Origin: RGIG9060 sp052173655
GTDB taxonomy: Bacteria; Spirochaetota; Spirochaetia; Treponematales; Treponemataceae
Length of the DNA: 64,000 nucleotides
Reading direction: 5' to 3'
Assembly (NCBI GenBank): GCA_052173655.1
Contig: JBQMYD010000001.1
Coordinates: 62,001 to 126,000 of the forward strand
The notes under the pieces: model-generated
What the model saw: the letters and a program-made list of their open reading frames with translations, nothing else
The model's database searches: none
Told to the model about the DNA's origin: nothing
Shown here: positions 17,211 through 26,293 of the stretch, in pieces
How the letters are laid out: each line of letters begins with the position of its first letter
Position numbering within the stretch: the stretch's first letter is position 1
Position numbers and translations under genes: made by a program

Positions 17211-17240
17211 GATCGCCCTTGTATGGGCGGTCTTTTTTTT
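17211..17240 (+). terminator. Rho-independent terminator after the lipoprotein gene
   Basis: GATCGCCC (17211-17218) pairs with GGGCGGTC (17225-17232), 8 pairs with one G-T, around a 6-nt loop. Eight T follow (17233-17240). Confidence 0.92.
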
Positions 17241-17253
17241 AATTATTTTGAAC

Positions 17254-17282
17254 TTCACCATCAGTGTTAAATTTGTTATAAT
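17254..17282 (+). promoter_or_regulatory. -10 element predicting a leaderless lepB mRNA
   Basis: A perfect TATAAT (17277-17282) ends 6 nt before ATG 17289, with no ribosome-binding site. A weak TTCACC (17254-17259) stands 17 nt upstream. The terminator at 17211-17240 isolates this unit from the previous gene. Confidence 0.55.
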
Positions 17283-17288
17283 AACAGC

Positions 17289-19166
17289 ATGACAAAGACA
17301 TTGCAGATTCTAAACTATATAACCATAGGCTTATGTACAGTATTTTCTTTTTTGCAAATTTCCAAAATCGTGGATATTTCTTTCACTGCATTTTGGATTT
17401 CTCTTGCTTTTACCGGAATACTGTTTTATTTTTGTTTTTACAGGTTAATCCTCAAAAAACAATATGAAAAATATAAAATTGTTGCAAAATTTTACGAGTA
17501 TGTTCCTTTTGTTTTTATAACAGTTTTTGTATTACGCCGTGCAGGAACTTTTGCTACCAATTTTTATTATGATTTGGTTTGTGTTATTTTTTGGATTGTA
17601 ATTGCAATTCTTTCTTTTGTTATTTCTCGTTTTTTTTTATCGGAAAAGTATTTTTACAAAAGAAATCCGCAAATTGCAAAACCTCCGGTTAGAAAAAAAA
17701 CTATAGGTAAAAAAGCCGGAAAAGAAATCTTGGAATGGCTAGATGCTTTTGTTCAAGCTGTGTTTACCATTATTCTGCTTAATGTTTTTATTTTTCAACT
17801 TTATGAAATCCCTTCCGAATCGATGGTTCATGAATTTTTAGTTGGCGACCGTGTTCTTGTATTTAAAGTTTCATCCGGTCCTAAATTTCCTATGACAAAA
17901 GTAGGTATAAAAAATTTTAAAAATTACAAACGAGGTGATATAGCGGTTTTCCATAATCCTCATTACCCTGATAATCGCTCGTCGGAATTACGCAGTTTCT
18001 ACTCTCAGCTTGTTTTTATGCTTACTCTTACAAAAGTAAATCTCAATATCGATTCAAATGGTCAACCTATAGCCGACCCTCTTGTAAAGCGTGTTTGTGC
18101 AACTGCAGGAGAGCAGTTGGTAATGCTGGACGGTATTTTGTATCACCGTACCCGGGAAAATAATGAATTTATCCCTGTTGCAGAAGATGCTAAGTGGGCA
18201 AATTGGAATCTGAATGATGTTTCATCAGATATCAAAGCAAAGATACATTTGGCTCCTTTGGCCGGTTATTCACTACAAAATTTGGATGCTTTGTCAAAAT
18301 CAAAGATTTGGCAGCAATCACAGCATGTTTACGAACTTTTGCTTGAAACTGAAAAGCTTAGAAGAGAATTTGATGTATCTTCTTTTAAGATTGAAAGCGA
18401 AAAAACTGCACGTCGTTTTGAAAATCTGGTAAAATCCTATTATGCAAATTCTTCAAAGTCATATGTTTCTTCATCAAACCGATCCGATTCTGTTGCAAAT
18501 TTATTTTCTGACGAAGACTTAAATGTTTTTAATTTATTCGCTAACATACAAGATTTATCTGCAAATGATGTAATTTTAACAAAGCGTATTGTTGAATCAC
18601 CTTTCGGTTTAGCTTGGTTTAACGGTTTTATGACTGATTGGGCAAAAGATTTAAGTAATGAAATTCTTGAAGGCAAGGAACTTTTCGGTTCGGATATTTA
18701 TACAGATTCTCTTTTTAGAATGAATTTGATGATAAAGCAGTGTTTTGGAGATCTTGTTTTACACAATGTTGAAATGATGATAAAAGGTACTTCTTTTAAT
18801 TTTGATTCCCAAGATTCTCAAAGAGAAAAGTTGATTTCACAAGTTCAAAAACTTGTAGTTTATATGAGTGCTAATGACAGCCGCAATATGATGGTTTTTC
18901 CTGCAAATAATGAAGACGGTTCGGCTAATTATATTCCTGATGGCAGTTTTTTTATGATGGGTGATAATCGGTTTAATTCTTTGGATATGCGACATAAATA
19001 TTCTTCCACTATGGTGGCTCTTGTAAAGAAAGATAAATTTTCTGTTACTTATCCCAGTATTCTTGATCCTAAATACGTAAATCACTCAAGGATGATGGGT
19101 AGTCCTTGTTTTAGGTTTTGGCCGTTTACAAGGACAGGAGTAATTCATTCCGGTAATAAAAAATAA
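17289..19166 (+). CDS. lepB: Signal peptidase I with extra membrane segments and a large insertion
   Basis: A 625-residue type I signal peptidase, about twice the usual size. Residues 1-170 contain several hydrophobic segments (about 8-27, 32-53, 70-83, 92-117, 154-171). The catalytic serine is S178 in IPSESMVHEF, and the general-base lysine is K267 in DPLVKRVCATAGE. The late conserved box is GDNRFNSLDMR (558-568). Between lysine and that box lie about 270 residues instead of the short stretch in E. coli; the added part is charged and helical. Predicted cleavage is on the outer face of the inner membrane. The start has no ribosome-binding site. Confidence 0.88.
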   Translation: MTKTLQILNYITIGLCTVFSFLQISKIVDISFTAFWISLAFTGILFYFCFYRLILKKQYEKYKIVAKFYEYVPFVFITVFVLRRAGTFATNFYYDLVCVIFWIVIAILSFVISRFFLSEKYFYKRNPQIAKPPVRKKTIGKKAGKEILEWLDAFVQAVFTIILLNVFIFQLYEIPSESMVHEFLVGDRVLVFKVSSGPKFPMTKVGIKNFKNYKRGDIAVFHNPHYPDNRSSELRSFYSQLVFMLTLTKVNLNIDSNGQPIADPLVKRVCATAGEQLVMLDGILYHRTRENNEFIPVAEDAKWANWNLNDVSSDIKAKIHLAPLAGYSLQNLDALSKSKIWQQSQHVYELLLETEKLRREFDVSSFKIESEKTARRFENLVKSYYANSSKSYVSSSNRSDSVANLFSDEDLNVFNLFANIQDLSANDVILTKRIVESPFGLAWFNGFMTDWAKDLSNEILEGKELFGSDIYTDSLFRMNLMIKQCFGDLVLHNVEMMIKGTSFNFDSQDSQREKLISQVQKLVVYMSANDSRNMMVFPANNEDGSANYIPDGSFFMMGDNRFNSLDMRHKYSSTMVALVKKDKFSVTYPSILDPKYVNHSRMMGSPCFRFWPFTRTGVIHSGNKK

Positions 19167-19208
19167 GATAAAAAAAAAGAGTTTCAGTATAAATTGAAAC
19201 TCTTTTTT
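19167..19208. terminator. Bidirectional terminator shared by lepB and tRNA-Leu(GAG)
   Basis: AGAGTTTCA (19178-19186) pairs perfectly with TGAAACTCT (19195-19203) around an 8-nt loop. A T run follows on the plus strand, and an A run precedes it, which is a T run for minus-strand transcription coming out of the tRNA. Confidence 0.88.
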
Positions 19209-19290
19209 TGCGGAGGACCAGACTTGAACTGGCACAGCTCGCGCCACTAGCACCTCAAGCTAGCGTGTCTACCAATTCCACCACCCCCGC
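19209..19290 (-). tRNA. tRNA-Leu, anticodon GAG
   Basis: On the minus strand the acceptor GCGGGGG pairs with CCTCCGC (one G-T). The D arm reads TGGTGGAATTGGTAGACACG, typical of leucine tRNAs. The anticodon stem GCTAGC/GCTAGT encloses loop TTGAGGT, giving GAG. A long variable arm and a GTTCAAGTC T loop follow. CCA is not encoded. Confidence 0.95.
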
Positions 19291-19303
19291 AGGAAGTGTA
19301 TAC

Positions 19304-19332
19304 ACGGTATCTTTTTAAAAGATTTTTGTCAA
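19304..19332 (-). promoter_or_regulatory. Candidate promoter for tRNA-Leu(GAG)
   Basis: On the minus strand a perfect TTGACA (19332-19327) is followed after 17 nt by TACCGT (19309-19304). The tRNA 5' end is 13 nt further. The -10 is weak. Confidence 0.5.
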
Positions 19333-19337
19333 GTACT

Positions 19338-20432
19338 TTAAAGAACTTTTAAAATATCGTTTTCGCTTACATCTTGAATAATCGTGGAATTCAATTCTTT
19401 TTGTAATACGCAGCAAATAGAATTGCTTTCATTTTTTTTATCTTGTTTCATTGCTCCCAATAATTTTTTTTGTACTGTATCTTTTTTTAATTTTTTTGTC
19501 GCTAAAATTTTAGGAATGGGAGTTGTAGGGTAATCATAAAGGCTTAAAAGTTGTATGACATTATCTTTATACTCCTCGGTACATAAATTCAAATTAAAAC
19601 TAAGCTCAATTGCTCTGCTTAATCCCCATGCAACTGCCGTTCCGTGAGGAATTTTTCCAAAACCTGCAACGCTTTCCAATGCATGAGCAAAAGTGTGCCC
19701 CAAATTTAATTGCTTTCTGATATTTTTTTCTCCGATATCTTGTTCTACGATTTTTGATTTTGCAGATGCACATTGTTTTACAATTTGAAAAATAACAGTT
19801 TTATCTTTTTTTTGTATTTCTTCACTTTTTGTTTTTAGATTTTCAAAAAGATTTTTATCGTAAAGCATTGCAGTTTTTATAACTTCACCAAGTCCTGAAA
19901 AAAAATCAAATTTTTTTAATGTTTCCAAGAATTCAACAGAAAAATGAATTTTTTCGGCAGGATAGAATGTTCCGATCATATTTTTGTAGTTTTCAAAATT
20001 ACATCCGGTTTTTCCACCTATGCATGCATCACACATTGAAAGCAATGTCGTAGGAATTATTTGAAAATTTGCTCCACGTTTGTAAAGGTGTGCGGCTAGA
20101 CCTGTAATATCGCTTACAACTCCGCCTCCTAAAGCTACAAAAGTTGCTTTTTTTGTATATCCTTTTTTTAAGGCTGTTTTTATGATTCTACAGGCATTTT
20201 TAAGTGTTTTGCTTTTTTCGCCACTACGGAGTATAACTATTGCAGTTTTTTTTTTCTGTGATTTTTTTAAAAATTCTTTGACTTTTGGAATTTTTGCTAC
20301 ATTGCAGTCCGTAACTATAATTTGTCCGTCTATGCAATCTAATATTTCGTTTATAGAATCATAAAAAATCATTTCGCTTTTTCCTGTTCCGCCTGAAACT
20401 GTGGAAAAATTTAAAACAAAAGAATCTTTCAT
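19338..20432 (-). CDS. aroB: 3-dehydroquinate synthase AroB
   Basis: A 364-residue NAD- and metal-dependent enzyme, the second step of the shikimate pathway. The NAD-binding block VALGGGVVSDITGLAAHLYKRG, the PTTLLSMCDACIGGKTGCN block, GLGEVIKTAML and the metal ligand motif NLGHTFAHALE are all present, with PHGTAVAWG near the C-terminus. It is the last gene of a probable tmk-unknown-aroB operon on this strand (18-nt gap). Its presence implies that chorismate and aromatic compounds can be made, unlike in Treponema pallidum. Confidence 0.95.
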   Translation of the reverse strand: MKDSFVLNFSTVSGGTGKSEMIFYDSINEILDCIDGQIIVTDCNVAKIPKVKEFLKKSQKKKTAIVILRSGEKSKTLKNACRIIKTALKKGYTKKATFVALGGGVVSDITGLAAHLYKRGANFQIIPTTLLSMCDACIGGKTGCNFENYKNMIGTFYPAEKIHFSVEFLETLKKFDFFSGLGEVIKTAMLYDKNLFENLKTKSEEIQKKDKTVIFQIVKQCASAKSKIVEQDIGEKNIRKQLNLGHTFAHALESVAGFGKIPHGTAVAWGLSRAIELSFNLNLCTEEYKDNVIQLLSLYDYPTTPIPKILATKKLKKDTVQKKLLGAMKQDKKNESNSICCVLQKELNSTIIQDVSENDILKVL

Positions 20433-20450
20433 TAACTTTGCCTTATTTCT

Positions 20451-21095
20451 TTATCGTAATTTGTTTTCACCGTATGTGTTTTCATCCATAGCTAAAAAAT
20501 CAGCTTTTACTTTTTCTATACGATTGATTTCTCGTTGTAATATTTTTTCATAGTCCAACATTTTATTTTGAATTCTGTATTGTTCATCTTCCCAATTTTG
20601 AATTTCTTTTAGATTCATAAATTGAAATTTTTTTAATCCCGCTTTTTCTGCCCATAATTTTGCTTCTTGCCAGTAATAAAGTCCTGCTTTATAACAAGTT
20701 TCGGCTTTTTCCAGATCCCGTAAATATTCTTCTTTCCAAGGGGCATCGTAAAAATAAGCTACATTCTTATCCCAAGTTCTTCCAAGCCTTACGTGCTGTT
20801 CTATAAGTTTTAAATTTATATGCATGGAAAATAAATATCTGTATCGTTCCCACTCATCTTTTGTTTTTATTTTTGCCATAGCATATTGAGGATTGCAAAA
20901 ATCAGCTCTTGCAGCTTTTTCCAGCCAATAAATATTTTCAATGCAGTCATCCGGATATTGTTGGTAGTGAACATGGTAAAGTTTGTAAAATTGCTCTTTG
21001 TAGGTTGCTGTGTATGCAAACACCAATTGAGGCACAAAAGATGCAGTTAAAAACGAGATAAGGAAAAAAGATACAATAAATTTATTTACTTTCAC
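20451..21095 (-). CDS. Secreted protein of unknown function
   Basis: A 214-residue protein that I cannot assign to a family. The N-terminus MKVNKFIVSFFLISFLTASFVPQLVFA is a signal peptide with an AxA-like end, so the mature part is probably periplasmic. The remainder is helical and rich in Tyr, Trp and charged residues, with helix pairs such as AETCYKAGLYYWQEAKLWAEKAGL that resemble a TPR-like or Sel1-like unit. Its start overlaps the end of tmk by 14 nt, so translation is probably coupled. The pairing of tmk with a secreted unknown is also known to me from treponemes. Confidence 0.75.
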   Translation of the reverse strand: MKVNKFIVSFFLISFLTASFVPQLVFAYTATYKEQFYKLYHVHYQQYPDDCIENIYWLEKAARADFCNPQYAMAKIKTKDEWERYRYLFSMHINLKLIEQHVRLGRTWDKNVAYFYDAPWKEEYLRDLEKAETCYKAGLYYWQEAKLWAEKAGLKKFQFMNLKEIQNWEDEQYRIQNKMLDYEKILQREINRIEKVKADFLAMDENTYGENKLR

Positions 21096-21726
21096 ACTTG
21101 AGTATCGGCATATTATTTACGATAGTCCATATTTTTTGATGAATTTCCTCTATGGATTTTTCTGCATCTATTCGTATTATTTTTAAGTTTTTATGATTTT
21201 CCTCGTAGTATTTCATAATTTTTTTGTACATTTCATAGGTTTTTCTTTGAAATTCAAGTTTTTCATAAATTTCCATTTGTTCACCGTTTTTTTTTGCTCT
21301 GTTCAAAACCCGCTCCAAAGATTTTTCAGGTTCAAGGTCAAAAAAGAAAACTGTCGAAGGTAAGGGGAAGTGCCGGTTCAATGCGTACGGAAGTTCTTCT
21401 CCGCATTCAAGACTTTGATATGCAAGGCTTGAAAAAAGATAACGGTCCGACACTATGATTTTACCTGAATTATGTTGTTCAATAATACCTTCTTTACCGT
21501 AAACGTGTTCACATCTGTCAGCAGCAAAAAGGTATGCAGCTGTTTTAGGGTGTATTTCTATTTGTCCTTTTAATATTTTTCGTAAAAAAGTTCCTATTTG
21601 ATTTTGTGTAGGTTCTGCCGTAATAAAAACGTTTTCTTTTTTTAATTTAGCGGCAAGTAAGTTTATTTGTGTTGAAGTTCCCGTTCCGTCCAAGCCTTCA
21701 AAGGCTATAAATGTTTGTAACACCAT
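21082..21726 (-). CDS. tmk: Thymidylate kinase (dTMP kinase), variant P-loop
   Basis: A 214-residue kinase converting dTMP to dTDP. Family features are FIAFEGLDGTGTSTQ at the N-terminus, TAEPT, the DRYLFSSLAYQS motif and a lid region near RAKKNGEQMEIYEKLEFQ. The P-loop reads GLDGTGTST, so the canonical Walker A lysine (GxGKST) is replaced by threonine. The DNA codon is ACT on the coding strand. The rest of the protein is intact, so this looks like a lineage variant and not decay. It is divergent from tamB, with starts about 55 nt apart. Confidence 0.9.
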   Translation of the reverse strand: MVLQTFIAFEGLDGTGTSTQINLLAAKLKKENVFITAEPTQNQIGTFLRKILKGQIEIHPKTAAYLFAADRCEHVYGKEGIIEQHNSGKIIVSDRYLFSSLAYQSLECGEELPYALNRHFPLPSTVFFFDLEPEKSLERVLNRAKKNGEQMEIYEKLEFQRKTYEMYKKIMKYYEENHKNLKIIRIDAEKSIEEIHQKIWTIVNNMPILKCESK

Positions 21727-21780
21727 GAAATGACTCTATCATATTTATGGGTAAAATGCTATACTGGGAAGCAAGGCTTT

Positions 21781-24700
21781 ATGCAATTATCTAATGGTAA
21801 GTTAAAAAAAGGCATAATTACAGCTACTCTTGTGATTTGTGTTGTAATTTTGACTTTTCCTTTTTATTTTTTAATTTCTCAAAATGTTTCTTCTGCAGCC
21901 GCTTCGGTTGTAAACAAATTTCAAGAAGAAACGGGTATAGGTTTTCATTATAAAAAAATTTCTCCATCACTATTGACGGGAATAAAAATGAAATCTGCCT
22001 GTTTTTATGATATTACAAGCGGACAGACAATTTTAACTGTAAATTCTATCAGATTGGACTATGATTTACTAAAGATAATAAAAAAAGATTTTGATTCGGC
22101 TTTTGAATATTGTATTCTAAAAGGCGTAGATATCGAATACAATAAAGTTTCAAACGCTCAGTTTCTTGAGAAAATAAAGATATTTATAAAAAAAATGAGT
22201 ACTCAGGAAGGGAAAAAAACAAATATTCCTTTTGGATTTAAAATATTTAATACTCACATTTATTATTCGGATCCTGATTTTATATTTAATGCGGATATCA
22301 AAAATATAAAAATGGATAACGCTTTTAATAATGAATTTTATATTGCAAATATAAACGGAAAATTGAATTTTGAAAGCAAATCGAAAAAATATAAAATAAC
22401 GGAAAGTGTAGAGTGTGATTTTTATCTTACCGGCAACGTAACAAAAGAATTGGACAGTTTTGAATCTCAACTTAGAATTCAAAGTATATATGGCAAAAAT
22501 TTTGAAATAAAACCTCTTTCCGTTCTTTTAAAAATGCAACAAAGAATAATGCAAGCAAATTTTCTTATAGACGGAGTTGACTCAGCTTTTCTTTTTCAAT
22601 ATGACATGGACAATAATTCTGTTTACTCATCAGTAAAATCAAATAAGCTTTATTTTTCAAAAATTATTTCAATAAAAAATAATAAAAAACTTGCAACTTT
22701 TTTGGAAAAAAGTTCTTTTTCAGGAAATTTTGAGGGAGAATTTTTTGTATTGCAAAAAAAATTAAATTATAAATTGAACAGCATAATAAATGTTGAACAA
22801 AACGAAGAAATAGGCAAGTGCCGAAGTGAATTAACACTTTTCGGAAATGAAAAGCAGTTGAATATTCCTGTTTGTAATATAACTTCCGAAATTTTGAGTG
22901 CAAATTTTGATTTGATTTGTGATTTAAAAACATTGCAGCCATCAGGTTCATTTTTCCTTAACCATTATGTTTTAAAAAACGGAAATATTTTGAGTTTTGA
23001 AGTGTATGTCGATTCTATGGCGAAAGGATTTATGTGTTTTGTCCCTCAAATTATTTTTGGTGACCAATCTTTTACTGCTCTTGAAATTAATGTCCAGCCG
23101 GATATAGAAAAAAAATTTGTGGATTATCAACTTTCTTTTTCTGATTATTCGCATCAAGACTCCGGGAATGTAGGAAAAATAAGTTGTGATGGAAGTTTAA
23201 TTTTTGAAGATAAGCCTTATTTTCAAAGCAGTTTGAACTTTGATCAAGTTTATCTTGATTCGATTTTTGAAACTCTCATTTTCTTTGCAGATAAAAGCAA
23301 AAAAGGAGTTTTACTTACATCTCAAGCTGCTGTAGACGATTTTATTATGTCAAACGAATGTTTTGTAAATTCGGATTTTAAAAGTTTAACATTTAATGTT
23401 CCCGGTTTAGTTATTGCTAATACCAAGAAAAACGGTGAAATGATTTTTACTTCTTTTTCAGGAAATGAAAGTACAATGCAAATTTCTCAATTAGAAGTAT
23501 TGTTTGCAGGGCAGATTTTTGAAATGAATTTTTTAGCAGATTATGATGAAGGCTTAAAAAATATGTTTTTTACTACGAATATGTCCTTAAATTCAATTCC
23601 TTATTCAATTTCTGGTTCAATTATTAATGGTAAAAAGGTAAATATCTCAGGTGATTATAATTTTGGACTTACTTTTTCTGGTGAAAAAAACATAAAAGCT
23701 GCTGTTTCAATGGAAATGCTGCCGTTAAACATTATGAAACAAAATTTTGCACTTTCTGTAAATACTGATTTTGTTTTTAATAAAATGGATGACTGGAATC
23801 TTTCAATACGAAAAATTGAATTTATTGATACAAATGTAAATCGTTCTTCTCCGTCTCATTTTCTTCTTTCAGGTTCTGCAAATAATTACGGAATTGTTTT
23901 TGAGAATATTTCATTTTTGGATTCAACATCTTTAATGAAAGGGCGAGGTTCTGTGCTTTGGTCGCTGATTGAAGGCGGTTTTGAAAACGTAAATATTCTT
24001 GCAGAAGTTTCAAACGATATGAACGGTGAGGCGATAAAGCTTGACGGTATTGTTTCAAATCCGTCTTTAAAAACTTTTGCTCAAATGGACTTTATTTCGG
24101 ATGTTTTTGTATCAGCCATGGTTGAGGTAAAAAAATCTCCTGCAAGCCGGTTTTTTAAAAATCAAAAAACTCCAAATTTATTGAATGCTTCTCTTTCCGT
24201 TTTGGGGCCAATTAATGAATTGGGAATTTTTGCCAGAATTTACGATTCTTCAATTGTTTTGCAAGGAGAAAATCTTGTTATGGATGCTCAGGCAGATTTT
24301 TCTCACGGTTTAATCAATTTTTCTGATACAAGAATAAGTTGGGGGGACAAAAAATTAAATTCTATAAATGGAAAAATTGATTTATCAAATTTTACCGGTT
24401 CAATTGACGGAATTTTTGACGGCGATTTTTTAACTCATAAAATGAATTCTCCTTTTAATATGCAGCTTGAAGGCATGTACAATAACATTGAAAAGCGTAG
24501 CAGACATAGAAAAAAGGCAAAAGATAGAGTTTCCGAAATTTTTGGAATAAATGTTCCAAAAGACTTTGCTATGAATGTTATTTTTAAACAATTAGTTTCA
24601 CAAAAATTTAAAGCAACTACACCTGTTGTTATGCAGCTTTCAAGCCGTGAAGGTAATATTGAAGTTTTAGGTGGTAGAAATTTTGAAAATCCGCTTATAA

Positions 24701-26280
24701 CAGGTCTTATAAAGTCCGTTCCGAACGGCAAAAGTATTGAATTTACAGTGGATAAGAATGCCCCTCTACACTTTAATCTTGAAGGTCTTTATGCGAATGA
24801 AAAATTTAATTTTAACATTGATGATTTTTATGTGGATTTTTCCGGGCTTTCATACTTGATAAACTTTGACTTTTTTAATGCAAAAGAAGGAATCGGTAAC
24901 GGAGCTTTCCAAATTTCAGGTTCAATTTCAGATTTGGATATTTATGGGCTTGCGGAAGTAAATGATTTATTATTTACGGTTCCTGAATATGTAGCCGAAG
25001 AATGTTTTGTAAAAAATATTAAATTCATTGCAGATGACAATGAACTGTCGGTAAAAAATTTTGCAGCCAGAACAAAAAAAGGTTATATTGACGGTAGTCT
25101 TTCTCTTATTTTGGAGGGAACCGCTTTGCATGAAGTCATGGTCAAATTGAAAACAAGAGCAAATTCTTACGTTTCTGCAAAGTTTGAAATGTCTAATATG
25201 AGTTATGAGTGCGAAGTACGGGCTGATCTGGATATTGATTACATAGATAAAGAAAGACTTAGTCTTTTAGGCAATATTGCAGCAAAAAATCTTACAGCAA
25301 CTTTTTCTTTAGGGCAATTTGAAAAAGATGACGGTTCAAATTTTCTTAATTATAATATAGATCTTGATATGCTTGCAGAACAACGATGCTTTGTTCAATT
25401 TCCGAATAAAACAAATCCTGTTTTAAAGGCTCTTATAAATCCTCAAACTCCTATAAAATTACGCATGGACACCGGTTCAAATTACTTTGAATTTGTTGCA
25501 GACTGTGTTTTAAGAGGCGGTTCTGTAGTTTCCTTAAATCGAACTTTCTATCTAAGGGAAGGTCATCTTATTTTTAATGAAAGTCATAATTCCTTTGACC
25601 CGACAATCACTGTTAGAGGTGAAATGAGGGAAACTGATGCTGAAGGAAATCCTGTAAAAATTTATCTATCTGCCATTAATCAGCGTATGAGTAATTTTAA
25701 TCCTATGTTTTCTTCAAATCCTGCAAAGTCTGAAAGGGAGATTTTGTCGCTTTTAGGGCAGATTGTTACAAATGATGACGGGAAGGGTAATAACATAGGA
25801 GCTGTAGAAGTCGGGGTAAACCTGCTTGCCGGCGGACTCAACTATTTTGCACAATCCTTTATTGTTACACGTATCGAAAACTCATTGCGTGATTTCTTTA
25901 AATTTGATATATTTTCATTACATCCTACTATTTTACAGAATGCCTTGATTTTGAGTATGGATCCGAATAAAAACAAAAAAGAACAAACTTTTGGTAACTA
26001 TTTTGATGATTCATCTGTTTATATAGGTAAGTACTTTGGAGATACGTTTTATCTGGACGTGCTTTTTCATTTTGAATACATAGAAGGATTGAAAAACCAA
26101 ACGGGACTTATTTTAGGTTCTCTGGGTAGTTCCGGATTGAAATTTGAACCTGAAATAGGATTTGAGCTTGATAGTCCTTTTGCCTTGATTCGCTTCAATC
26201 TTGCTCCGGATCTTATGAGATATAATCAATCTTGGGTGTCCGGTGCTTCAATAGGTCTTTCTTGGAAGTTTGCGTTTTAA
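21781..26280 (+). CDS. tamB: TamB-like translocation and assembly module protein
   Basis: A 1499-residue AsmA/TamB-type protein that bridges the inner and outer membranes; relatives help assemble autotransporters and move lipids. One N-terminal membrane anchor (about 10-35, TATLVICVVILTFPFYFLI) precedes a very long beta-repeat body. The conserved TamB C-terminal domain (about 1270-1400) includes FDPTITVRGEMRET and SEREILSLLGQI. ATG 21781 is chosen over the ATG at 21730; AAGG lies 4 nt upstream, and a TATACT (21760-21765) would give a very short leader. The next gene is bamA, as at the TP0325-TP0326 locus of T. pallidum. Confidence 0.9.
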   Translation: MQLSNGKLKKGIITATLVICVVILTFPFYFLISQNVSSAAASVVNKFQEETGIGFHYKKISPSLLTGIKMKSACFYDITSGQTILTVNSIRLDYDLLKIIKKDFDSAFEYCILKGVDIEYNKVSNAQFLEKIKIFIKKMSTQEGKKTNIPFGFKIFNTHIYYSDPDFIFNADIKNIKMDNAFNNEFYIANINGKLNFESKSKKYKITESVECDFYLTGNVTKELDSFESQLRIQSIYGKNFEIKPLSVLLKMQQRIMQANFLIDGVDSAFLFQYDMDNNSVYSSVKSNKLYFSKIISIKNNKKLATFLEKSSFSGNFEGEFFVLQKKLNYKLNSIINVEQNEEIGKCRSELTLFGNEKQLNIPVCNITSEILSANFDLICDLKTLQPSGSFFLNHYVLKNGNILSFEVYVDSMAKGFMCFVPQIIFGDQSFTALEINVQPDIEKKFVDYQLSFSDYSHQDSGNVGKISCDGSLIFEDKPYFQSSLNFDQVYLDSIFETLIFFADKSKKGVLLTSQAAVDDFIMSNECFVNSDFKSLTFNVPGLVIANTKKNGEMIFTSFSGNESTMQISQLEVLFAGQIFEMNFLADYDEGLKNMFFTTNMSLNSIPYSISGSIINGKKVNISGDYNFGLTFSGEKNIKAAVSMEMLPLNIMKQNFALSVNTDFVFNKMDDWNLSIRKIEFIDTNVNRSSPSHFLLSGSANNYGIVFENISFLDSTSLMKGRGSVLWSLIEGGFENVNILAEVSNDMNGEAIKLDGIVSNPSLKTFAQMDFISDVFVSAMVEVKKSPASRFFKNQKTPNLLNASLSVLGPINELGIFARIYDSSIVLQGENLVMDAQADFSHGLINFSDTRISWGDKKLNSINGKIDLSNFTGSIDGIFDGDFLTHKMNSPFNMQLEGMYNNIEKRSRHRKKAKDRVSEIFGINVPKDFAMNVIFKQLVSQKFKATTPVVMQLSSREGNIEVLGGRNFENPLITGLIKSVPNGKSIEFTVDKNAPLHFNLEGLYANEKFNFNIDDFYVDFSGLSYLINFDFFNAKEGIGNGAFQISGSISDLDIYGLAEVNDLLFTVPEYVAEECFVKNIKFIADDNELSVKNFAARTKKGYIDGSLSLILEGTALHEVMVKLKTRANSYVSAKFEMSNMSYECEVRADLDIDYIDKERLSLLGNIAAKNLTATFSLGQFEKDDGSNFLNYNIDLDMLAEQRCFVQFPNKTNPVLKALINPQTPIKLRMDTGSNYFEFVADCVLRGGSVVSLNRTFYLREGHLIFNESHNSFDPTITVRGEMRETDAEGNPVKIYLSAINQRMSNFNPMFSSNPAKSEREILSLLGQIVTNDDGKGNNIGAVEVGVNLLAGGLNYFAQSFIVTRIENSLRDFFKFDIFSLHPTILQNALILSMDPNKNKKEQTFGNYFDDSSVYIGKYFGDTFYLDVLFHFEYIEGLKNQTGLILGSLGSSGLKFEPEIGFELDSPFALIRFNLAPDLMRYNQSWVSGASIGLSWKFAF

Positions 26281-26293
26281 TTCGGAGGTTGTT

